This document shows positions 52,675 to 62,639 of a stretch of 64,000 bases of DNA, one piece after another. The notes beneath the pieces were generated by a model that saw only the letters and a list, made by a program, of their open reading frames with translations, ran no database searches and had not been told where the DNA came from. Both the position numbers and the translations under genes were made by a program. Source of the stretch: Gemmatimonadaceae bacterium (lineage in GTDB: Bacteria > Gemmatimonadota > Gemmatimonadetes > Gemmatimonadales > Gemmatimonadaceae); the NCBI GenBank assembly GCA_040882285.1, contig JBBEBQ010000005.1, forward strand, positions 427,681 through 491,680, in the 5' to 3' direction. Positions within the stretch are counted from its first letter, which is position 1; each line of letters starts with the position of its first letter.

Positions 52675-53807
52675 CCGATCAGATCGACGAGCCGTCGCCC
52701 AAGATCCAGTAGCGCCTTCCCCGCGACGGAATCGGGCTCGGCCAGCACTATCGGCTTGCCGGTGTCACCGCCCTCGAGCACGCGGCCGTACAGCGGGATC
52801 CGCGCGAGCAGCGGCAGGCCGAGCTCCTTCGCGAGCCGCTCGCCTCCGCCCGACCCGAAGATCGTCGTCTCCGCGTTGCAGTGCGGGCACTCGAAGTAGC
52901 TCATGTTCTCGATGATGCCGAGGACCGGCACCCCGACGCGCTGAAACATCTTCGCGCCGCGGAGCGCGTCGCCGGTGGAGACCTCCTGCGGCGTCGTGAC
53001 TATCAGCGATCCCTCCACATGCGTCGCCTGCACCAGCGACAGCTGCGCGTCGCCGGTTCCCGGCGGGAGATCGACGATGAAATAGTCCAGCTCGCCCCAC
53101 ATGACGTCGCGCAGGAACTGCGTGATGATCTTCATGATGATGGGACCGCGCCAGATGGCGGGCTGATCGCGCTCCATGAGGAAGCCGAGGCTCATCACCT
53201 TCACACCGTGCGCCTCGAGCGGGATGATCTTCTCGCCGCGTACTTCCGGCTGCTCGTTCACGCCGAGCATCGCGGGGATGTTGGGGCCGTAGATGTCGGC
53301 GTCCATGAGCCCGACGCGCGCGCCCGTCTGCGCCAGCGCCACCGCGACGTTGGCGGCGACGGTGGACTTGCCCACGCCGCCCTTGCCGCTCGACACCGCG
53401 ATGATGTGGCCGAGGTTCGGATACGCCACCGGCGTCGGAGCCGGGACCGCGGCGCGCTGCGACTGAGGCTCCTGACCCATGACCGGGAGCGACCGTCCGG
53501 CGCCCGGCTTCTTCTCCCGCGGCGGCGCGGCGGCGGCGGCCGCGGCAGCCGCGGCGGCGGTGGAAGAATCCTTCACGTCGACACGCACGTCGCGAACTCC
53601 TTCGAGCCCGGCGACGGCCGAGCGGACCCGACCAACGAGTCCGGCGTCGTCGGCGGGATCGAGCAGCAGGGTGAGGCGGACGCGTCCATCGGTCGTGGTC
53701 GCGACGTCGCGCACCTGCTCGGCGGACACGATGTCACTGCCGAGGCGGGCGTTCCGCACGCGGACGAGCGCGCCAGCTATGCGCTCCTGGAGAGACTGGG
53801 CCGCCAC
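52671..53807 (-). CDS. mrp: Mrp/ApbC-type Fe-S cluster carrier P-loop ATPase
   Basis: The 378-residue protein has an N-terminal MIP18/DUF59-like domain (residues 1-80), an Ala-rich linker, and a P-loop ATPase with AVSSGKGGVGKSTVAANVA (deviant Walker A), LMDADIYGPNIPAMLG and DYFIVDLPPGTGDAQLS. The cluster-binding CxxC is in YFECPHCNAETTIFG. It starts with GTG directly after the stop of the NifU-like gene, so the two Fe-S genes form a pair. Its stop overlaps the convergent membrane-protein stop by 3 nt. Confidence 0.93.
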   Translation of the reverse strand: MAAQSLQERIAGALVRVRNARLGSDIVSAEQVRDVATTTDGRVRLTLLLDPADDAGLVGRVRSAVAGLEGVRDVRVDVKDSSTAAAAAAAAAAAPPREKKPGAGRSLPVMGQEPQSQRAAVPAPTPVAYPNLGHIIAVSSGKGGVGKSTVAANVAVALAQTGARVGLMDADIYGPNIPAMLGVNEQPEVRGEKIIPLEAHGVKVMSLGFLMERDQPAIWRGPIIMKIITQFLRDVMWGELDYFIVDLPPGTGDAQLSLVQATHVEGSLIVTTPQEVSTGDALRGAKMFQRVGVPVLGIIENMSYFECPHCNAETTIFGSGGGERLAKELGLPLLARIPLYGRVLEGGDTGKPIVLAEPDSVAGKALLDLGRRLVDLIG

Positions 53808-54077
53808 CTAGCGCGGCCGCGCGGAAGCTCGAACGCCCGCGATCCCGGGGATCCGTCGGCGGAGGTGCGCCTCGATCCCCTCCACGAAAGTTGCAGCTTT
53901 CATGTCGCAGTCGGGGCAGTCCCCGCTGATCTCCAGGTACACGACCTTCTCGGATGCGTCGAAGCGGTCGAGCCGGAGCGCGGAGGACTCGAGCTTGAGC
54001 ATTGGGGCCAGGGACTCGATCTCGCGCTCGATCTGCTTCTCGATGTTGGCAGCCGTCTTCGATCGTCGGAAGGCCAT
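53808..54077 (-). CDS. NifU C-terminal-domain protein (Fe-S scaffold)
   Basis: The 89-residue protein matches the NifU-like domain, with the cluster motif SGDCPDCDMKAATFVEGIEA (CxxC) and a C-terminal IPGIAGV-type ending. Standalone NfuA-like scaffolds of this size are common. It lies directly upstream of mrp. ATG 54077 excludes upstream repeat sequence from the coding region. Confidence 0.85.
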   Translation of the reverse strand: MAFRRSKTAANIEKQIEREIESLAPMLKLESSALRLDRFDASEKVVYLEISGDCPDCDMKAATFVEGIEAHLRRRIPGIAGVRASARPR

Positions 54078-54092
54078 AGCCGGAACATAGCT

Positions 54093-54156
54093 AGCTGTTG
54101 GCTGTTGGCTATTGGCTGTTGGCCCAGCTAACAGCCAACAGCTAAGAGCCAACAGC
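54093..54156. repeat. Heptad-repeat hairpin, copy 3
   Basis: Left arm 54093-54123 (GCTGTTGGCTGTTGGCTATT type) and right arm 54126-54156 (AACAGCC/AAGAGCC type) are separated by only 2 nt, giving a nearly complete hairpin. It lies between the NifU-like start and nrnA, and its right arm supplies the final codons and stop of nrnA. Confidence 0.85.
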
Positions 54157-55162
54157 GCCGTGCTTTTCCAGGAACACCCGCGCCGCGGTGATCACGTCGT
54201 GCCGGACCTCTTCCAGGGTCCCCGCGATCAGCGCGCCCGACGCCTTCGCGTGGCCGCCGCCGCCGAACTCCCTGGCGAACGCGTTCACGTCCACCTCGCC
54301 GGCGCTGCGGAACGACACCTTCACCTTGCCGTGGCCGAGGTCGCGGAAGAAGACGGCCAGCTTCGTGCCGGCGACCGACCGCGGGTGCTCGGCGATCCCG
54401 TCCAGGTCCTCCGATTTGAGCCCGTGAGTCTCGGGCGCACCGGCTTCCACTGAGATCCAGGCGATGCCGTAGTCGGGGTCCACCTCGAGAGTCGCCAGGG
54501 CGTCGCGCAGAAGATGCAGCCGGCCGATCGGCACCGACGCGTAGATCCGCCGATACATCGCTTCGGGATCCACGCCCGCGGCCAGCAGCGCGCCCGCGAT
54601 CGCGTGGCAGCGCGCGCTCGTGTTGCTGAACCTGAAGCCCCCGGTGTCGGTCAGCAGCGCGACGTACAGCGCCTCCGCGACCGGCGCCGTGAGCTCGAGG
54701 TCGAGCACCGCGGCGAGATCGTAGATCAGCTCGCCCGTCGCGCACGCGGCCGTGTCGCACAGCGCGAGCTCGGTGATCGCCATCTCGGACGGGTGGTGGT
54801 CTATCACGATCTTGGTCGCCTGCGACGCGCGCACGACCGGGCCGAGCTGGCCGAGCCGCCGCAGATCGCTGATGTCGAGCACGACGATGAGATCGGATTT
54901 CCGGATCGTCCTCTCGGCGTCGTTCGACTCGTTGCGCACGTCGTCGCCGAGCAGAAAGTCGAACATCGCGGGCCACGGCGTGGGGTTCGCGATGCTGGCT
55001 TCGATGCCGAGCTGGGTCAGCAGGTGGGCGAGCGCGACCTCGGAGCCGCAGCCGTCACCGTCGGAGTTGATGTGGGTCGAGAGCGCGACCGGCCGGCCGG
55101 CGCGAAACTCCCGCGCGAGGTGCTGTATCGCCGAGCGGCGCGCGTCGGGGATGGCGAGCAGA

Positions 55163-55176
<14 letters not shown>
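54142..55176 (-). CDS. nrnA: DHH-family oligoribonuclease/PAP phosphatase
   Basis: The 344-residue enzyme degrades nanoRNA and pAp. DHH-family motifs are present: THINSDGDGCGSE, VLDISDLRR, VIDHHPSE and TDTGGFRFSNT, plus the DHHA1 ending EFGGGGHAKASG. ATG 55176 follows GGGCGG by a few bases; ATG 55209 lies inside the permease gene and lacks a ribosome site. The last five codons (AVGS and stop) are repeat sequence. Confidence 0.92.
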
Positions 55177-58239
<3,063 letters not shown>

Positions 58240-58244
58240 TTAAC

Positions 58245-58341
58245 GGGAATCCAAGTTCGGAGTGTCGCAGTACGGAGTCCGCAGTTGGGAGTGACTCCTG
58301 ACTGACAACTCCCAACTGCCACACTCCAAACTTGGATTCCC
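58245..58341. repeat. Long inverted repeat between guaB and a DUF1232 gene
   Basis: Outer arms GGGAATCCAAGTT (58245-58257) and AACTTGGATTCCC (58329-58341) are exact complements. Inner arms GGAGTGT/ACACTCC and GCAGTTGGGAGT/ACTCCCAACTGC also pair, leaving a short loop around 58293-58306 and a bulge on the left side. It is unrelated in sequence to the TTGGCTN elements. Confidence 0.85.
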
Positions 58342-58358
58342 CGTCAGCCTTCCTGGAC

Positions 58359-58832
58359 CTACAGCGGCCTCCCAATAGCCCGAAGCCTCCGGCGGACTCG
58401 TCGCGGCAGGAAGAACGCAGCCGCCATCAGCACATGCTGAAGATTCATGGAATCCAGCGACGCCGCGTCGCCGCTCCAGTGGTTCAGCACCACCGACCGC
58501 CCGGCATTAGCGATCAGCCGCTTGAGCGACATGACGAGCACGAACACGTCGTCCACTTCCCCGAAGAACGGGATGAAGTCCGGCATCATGTCGAGCGGCA
58601 TCAGGATGTACGCGACCGCGGCGCCCACCAGGAGCTTGTCGACGCCGTTCACGCGCGGATCAGTGATCAGCCCGTACAGCAGCCGGAGAAAGTTCGGGAG
58701 CTGCGCGATCGTGTCGGCCACGGCGCGCTTGGCGCCGGTGCGCGGCCGTTGCTCGTCACCGCGGGCCGTCTTGCGGGCGGCGCGCTTCTGTCTGGATCTG
58801 CGGGCTGCTGCTCTCTCTGCTTGCGTGCTCAC
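58359..58832 (-). CDS. DUF1232 (YkvA-like) membrane-associated protein
   Basis: The 157-residue protein has a basic N-terminus (residues 1-36), then the DUF1232 core VGAAVAYILMPLDMMPDFIP followed by FFGEVDDVFVL. Function of this family is unknown. The region between it and guaB is occupied by the inverted repeat. Confidence 0.85.
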   Translation of the reverse strand: MSTQAERAAARRSRQKRAARKTARGDEQRPRTGAKRAVADTIAQLPNFLRLLYGLITDPRVNGVDKLLVGAAVAYILMPLDMMPDFIPFFGEVDDVFVLVMSLKRLIANAGRSVVLNHWSGDAASLDSMNLQHVLMAAAFFLPRRVRRRLRAIGRPL

Positions 58833-58868
58833 GGCGCTCTCCGGGTAGTCCGTACGCCGCGCTGGGCG

Positions 58869-59222
58869 CTACTCGCGGCCTGACGGCGGCGACTGCGCTG
58901 GCGGCGGCGGCGACGACGGCTTCGTCACCACGTTGACCACGTCCGTTGCAACAGACTTGCCAACGTTCGCGACACCGTTGATCACGCCCGCCGCCTTGCT
59001 GAGGATGTTCATGGTCCCGGCGATGGCCCCGGCGGACACCTTGCCGGCCCGGAGGGTGTCTTCGACGTTCTCGGCGAGCCGCTGGATCGGGTTCTGCGCG
59101 GGCTCGGCGCGGCGGGCGTACTTCGATTCGAGAAAGTCGATGTAATCGAGGATCTCGTACACGCGATCGTCAGGGAGCGAGTCGAGCTTGCGGACGATCC
59201 GCTCGCGCATGATGTCGTTCAC
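58869..59222 (-). CDS. Hypothetical protein, DUF2281-like N-terminus
   Basis: The 117-residue protein starts with a helical segment, LPDDRVYEILDYIDFLESKY, as in short DUF2281/antitoxin-like proteins. A Gly/Ala/Val-rich middle (SAGAIAGTMNILSKAAGVIN) and a Pro-rich tail follow. GTG 59222 and ATG 59210 are both possible starts; GGAG lies close to the first. Function unknown. Confidence 0.6.
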   Translation of the reverse strand: MNDIMRERIVRKLDSLPDDRVYEILDYIDFLESKYARRAEPAQNPIQRLAENVEDTLRAGKVSAGAIAGTMNILSKAAGVINGVANVGKSVATDVVNVVTKPSSPPPPAQSPPSGRE

Positions 59223-59234
59223 TCCGGGGCGGGC

Positions 59235-60278
59235 TCAGCCGCGCCAGCGAGTCTTCTTCCCACGCGTGTCGATGTGCACATACGGAGTCCTGCCCCGCGA
59301 GTACAGGCCGAGCCCGCCGGCGAGATGCGGGTGCTTCAGCTCCACGATCTCCACGGCCAGGCCGAGCATCTGGTTGTCCGACGCGGTGAACTTGCCGTCC
59401 CCATTCACGTCGATCGCCACGTCGGCCGCGTCGCCGTACTGATGCCGGCTATCGCGCGCGGCGCGGCGGATCCTGCGGTTGTGATCCGGCGAGCGGAATC
59501 CCGATCTCACGTCCAGCGCCAACTCGACTTCCCCTCCGTGCCAGCGCTGAATCTCGCTCACCACCAGCTCGAGCTTGTCCAGCAGGCGGGGGCTCGCCGC
59601 GGCGTACCGCGGCCACGACTTCTGGTTGTCGTGCGTCACGAAGTCGCGCACGCGCAGGTGCTTGGTGATGCTCAGCCCGAGATCGCCCGGCATGATCTCC
59701 ATGAATCCTTCGGGCGGAGGCCGGTTGCCGCTGACCTTCTCGCTCAGGTACGTGCCGATCCGGTAGCCGTTCAGGATGCCACCGACTTTCTGCTCGAACG
59801 GCATCAGCACCGCGACGGCCAGGCCGTCGATCACCCGACGCTCGCTTCCCCTGATCAGCACGACACGGTAGAAGCCGGGCTTCTGCGGTCCGTCGAGGAT
59901 TGCGCCGCCGAGCGGCTTTGGAGGAGCCACTGTGACACTGTCGCCCAGCCTCACCCACGTGTACGAGAGACCGTTCGGATCGCCCTGGATCTGGAGCGGA
60001 TACTCGAGCGTCTCGCCCGGCATCACGAACCTGACCTTCACTTCCCCGCTCGCTCCGTACGCGTCCATCGAGGGGCTCGCGACGATCATGGGGCGGGGCT
60101 TCAGGAAGCCGCCGAACGGCGACATTGCGGCGCTGCGGCCGGCGTAGAACTGAATGACCCCGACGGCGGCCACGACGAACAGGACGAGCGTGATGACGCT
60201 TTCCCTGGCATTGGAGCGCGGCCGTCTGGCCGCGCGACTTGGCGGCCGCCTGCGCCTGTCGGGCGTATTCAAAGACAT
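59235..60278 (-). CDS. Membrane-anchored M15A-type peptidase-like protein
   Basis: The 347-residue protein has one N-terminal membrane segment (residues 28-45) after a basic head. The C-terminal domain is M15A/DUF882-like, with DVRSGFRSPDHNRRI, RHQYGDAADVAID and GRTPYVHIDTRG, giving a His-Asp-His zinc-site pattern. It likely trims or binds peptidoglycan in the periplasm. The middle (residues 60-215) is an uncharacterised beta-rich region. Confidence 0.8.
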   Translation of the reverse strand: MSLNTPDRRRRPPSRAARRPRSNARESVITLVLFVVAAVGVIQFYAGRSAAMSPFGGFLKPRPMIVASPSMDAYGASGEVKVRFVMPGETLEYPLQIQGDPNGLSYTWVRLGDSVTVAPPKPLGGAILDGPQKPGFYRVVLIRGSERRVIDGLAVAVLMPFEQKVGGILNGYRIGTYLSEKVSGNRPPPEGFMEIMPGDLGLSITKHLRVRDFVTHDNQKSWPRYAAASPRLLDKLELVVSEIQRWHGGEVELALDVRSGFRSPDHNRRIRRAARDSRHQYGDAADVAIDVNGDGKFTASDNQMLGLAVEIVELKHPHLAGGLGLYSRGRTPYVHIDTRGKKTRWRG

Positions 60279-60384
60279 CCGGATAAAGATAGTTGGTTAG
60301 GGCTTTGGAGGCGTAAACAAAAGACGATTTAGTGCTGCGCCGGGTTACGTCATTTTGCCGCGACTTCGGATCGAGGACTTTGCG

Positions 60385-61239
60385 TCAGTAGATGTACACC
60401 GGAGTCCCCACCGGGACCATCTCGAACAGCCGCTCGATGTCCTCGTTCCGCATGCGGACGCAGCCGTGGCTGACCGCCCGGCCGACCGTCTCCGGCTTGT
60501 TCGTCCCGTGGATCCCGTAGCCGTCGCCCAGGTTGAGCCGCCGCGTGCCGAGCACGCCCTCGTACCGCCGCGCGTTCGTGCCGAACGGCGGGATGATGAT
60601 GTTCCCGCCGGCGACGACCTCACGATCCTCCCGCCCTCCTCCGAGCGACACGACGCTGCCGCCGGCCGAGCGCTTCACCAGCTCGGAGCCGGATGTATAG
60701 ATCATCCCGCCGTCGCCCGTCGGGACGCTCTCGTTGCGCGCCAGCTTCACCACGCCGAGTCCGCGCTTCCGCGCCAGCTCGATGTAGTGCCAGTCGGGCG
60801 GCACCCACGCGGGATCTACCTCCTTCAGCCGCACCACGAGCCGTCCGCGCGGAGTCTGGAAGCGGAACCGGTTGGTGCCGCTGACGAGCTCTTTCCCGCT
60901 CCCGGTCGCGACCGGCGCCTGGAACAGGGTCTCCGGACCGCGCTTGAACCAGAGCTTTCGCTCGGCGATGCTGATCACGATGTACGGCTGGTCGGCGGCC
61001 GCGACGGGGGCAGCGGCGAGCACGTTCTTCAGGCTGTCGGTGGTCGTGCCGATCTTGGCCCTGACTTCCTCGAGCACGCCGAGGTTGTCGTTGAAGACCA
61101 TGCGGTTGACGTCGCGCTCGTACCGGAGCTCCGCGGTGCGAGTCACCAGCACGGCGCTGGGCGCCGCGGCGACGGTGAATCCGCCGACCAGGAGCCAGGC
61201 GTTGCGCCCGCCGAACCTGAATGCGTCTACGATGGACAT
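60385..61239 (-). CDS. L,D-transpeptidase (YkuD domain)
   Basis: The 284-residue protein has one N-terminal membrane helix (about residues 15-32) and a C-terminal YkuD catalytic domain: GIHGTNKPETVGRAVSHGCVR contains the His and Cys of HxnSHGCxR, followed by RNEDIERLFEMVPVGTPVYI. It would form 3-3 cross-links or anchor proteins to peptidoglycan. It begins 1 bp after the stop of the degenerate paralogue upstream. Confidence 0.92.
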   Translation of the reverse strand: MSIVDAFRFGGRNAWLLVGGFTVAAAPSAVLVTRTAELRYERDVNRMVFNDNLGVLEEVRAKIGTTTDSLKNVLAAAPVAAADQPYIVISIAERKLWFKRGPETLFQAPVATGSGKELVSGTNRFRFQTPRGRLVVRLKEVDPAWVPPDWHYIELARKRGLGVVKLARNESVPTGDGGMIYTSGSELVKRSAGGSVVSLGGGREDREVVAGGNIIIPPFGTNARRYEGVLGTRRLNLGDGYGIHGTNKPETVGRAVSHGCVRMRNEDIERLFEMVPVGTPVYIY

Positions 61240-61240
61240 G

Positions 61241-61972
61241 TCAGTAGAAGAATACCTTCGTACCGGGGGAAAGGTTCTCTACGATGGCCTTCAGATCGGC
61301 TTCGCTCGCGCGCACGCTTCCGGGTAGCACGTACGACGAATCCGCGAGCGGACCGGCGCTCGGCAGCGAATAGATCACGGTGCCGCCGTCAAGCAGCAAC
61401 GCTATCGGTCCGAGCGCACCCCGCACCGGGCCCCCTGATCCCGGGAGCTTCCTGTCCGCGTACACCCACGCGGGTACGTTCCACGATTCGCCGGCGAGAA
61501 CTTCGACGATCGTGCGCTCGCCGCGCGGGATCGCGATGTGAATCGTGTCGGGCGGCGTTCCGACCGAGCGCTCCGGTCCAACCTCCGCGGGCATCTCCCG
61601 GAGTATCGCGCCTTCGCGCTCGAGGTATATCCGCCCGCTGTCCACGGGGATCGACAGGTGAATGCGCTTGGCGAGCTGCGCCTGCCTGCGCGCCAGCTCG
61701 ACCGCCATGCGCAGCTTGTCCTGCTCCGCGGCGATGATGAGATCGGTCTTCTGCCGCTCCGCCGCGCTCATGCTCGCGCGCAGCCGCTCGACTTCCTTCG
61801 TGTACGCGAATCGCTTGTACACGAGCCAGCCGTCGATCGCGATGAGCGCGGCGACGCCGAGCACCATCGTGAAGATGAACCCTGGGTAGCTGCGCCTGAA
61901 GTCGCGCCAGCCGGCGCGGCGCCGGTCGCTGCGGAATTCACCCTGTCTGCGGTCGGAATCGGGATCGGTCAT
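61241..61972 (-). CDS. Degenerate L,D-transpeptidase-like membrane protein, catalytic residues lost
   Basis: The 243-residue protein has one membrane helix (about residues 32-50) and a coiled-coil-like stretch (58-100). Its C-terminus, VLPGSVRASEADLKAIVENL then SPGTKVFFY, lines up with the end of the neighbouring transpeptidase (VSHGCVRMRNEDIERLFEMV, GTPVYIY). In place of SHGC it reads LPGS, so both catalytic His and Cys are gone. It may be a scaffold or regulator of the active enzyme. Linked by ATGA overlap to the upstream SH3-like gene. Confidence 0.72.
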   Translation of the reverse strand: MTDPDSDRRQGEFRSDRRRAGWRDFRRSYPGFIFTMVLGVAALIAIDGWLVYKRFAYTKEVERLRASMSAAERQKTDLIIAAEQDKLRMAVELARRQAQLAKRIHLSIPVDSGRIYLEREGAILREMPAEVGPERSVGTPPDTIHIAIPRGERTIVEVLAGESWNVPAWVYADRKLPGSGGPVRGALGPIALLLDGGTVIYSLPSAGPLADSSYVLPGSVRASEADLKAIVENLSPGTKVFFY

Positions 61973-62622
61973 TGAGCGCGGGTGAGGGCCTGAAGATCGA
62001 GCACCGGAACGCCGATCGGGTCGCTCCGGCCGAAACGTATCCGGGCGACGATGGTGAGCTGCGCGAGCGGCGGGATCGCACGAGCCATGCCGAGCAGCGA
62101 GGGCGGAACCGCGATGTAGAGCAGCGAGCGCTCTTCGCCGGGACCCTGCGCGAGGATGTACGGCTCGCCGTCGACGAGCCCTTTGCGGAGCGGATCGGCC
62201 GTGCGCAGCGCGACGAACTCGACCGCCCAGCGGACGAGCTTCCCGCGGCTGCCCGCCGAGTCCGCGCGCAGGTCCGCCGCGCTCATGCGAGTCAGCTCGC
62301 CGGAGTCCGCCGGGAGCATGTCGGTCGCGAGGACCCATCCCTCGGTCCGCACCCGGAGCCAGTTGCGGTCGCGCGCGAGCACCTCGAGCCGCGCGCTCGT
62401 GTCGACGCGCGCGGTGGGCCTGCCGTCCGGCGAGGCGCGCAGCACGGCCGGGCGAGCGGGAATCACGGTCCGCGTCGCAGGCGGCCGGATCGTGTCCTGG
62501 GCCTGAGCCGGGTGGGCCGAGACCAGCACGGCGACGAGAAGCAGCTGGATCGCTGGAGAGGGCAGATGAATCCGGGTTAGATTGAGCAACTCACGGGCGG
62601 TCGAACATATCACCGTCAGCAT
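61969..62622 (-). CDS. Secreted SH3-like domain protein
   Basis: The 217-residue protein has a signal peptide ending near AHPAQA (residue 41). It then has an SH3b-like segment: VLRASPDGRPTARVDTSARL, RNWLRVRTEGWVLATDML. The rest is of unknown fold. It heads the operon with the degenerate and active L,D-transpeptidases, suggesting a peptidoglycan-binding partner. ATG 62622 is the only good start upstream of the signal. Confidence 0.7.
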   Translation of the reverse strand: MLTVICSTARELLNLTRIHLPSPAIQLLLVAVLVSAHPAQAQDTIRPPATRTVIPARPAVLRASPDGRPTARVDTSARLEVLARDRNWLRVRTEGWVLATDMLPADSGELTRMSAADLRADSAGSRGKLVRWAVEFVALRTADPLRKGLVDGEPYILAQGPGEERSLLYIAVPPSLLGMARAIPPLAQLTIVARIRFGRSDPIGVPVLDLQALTRAQ

Positions 62623-62639
62623 ACCCCGCCAATATCACT

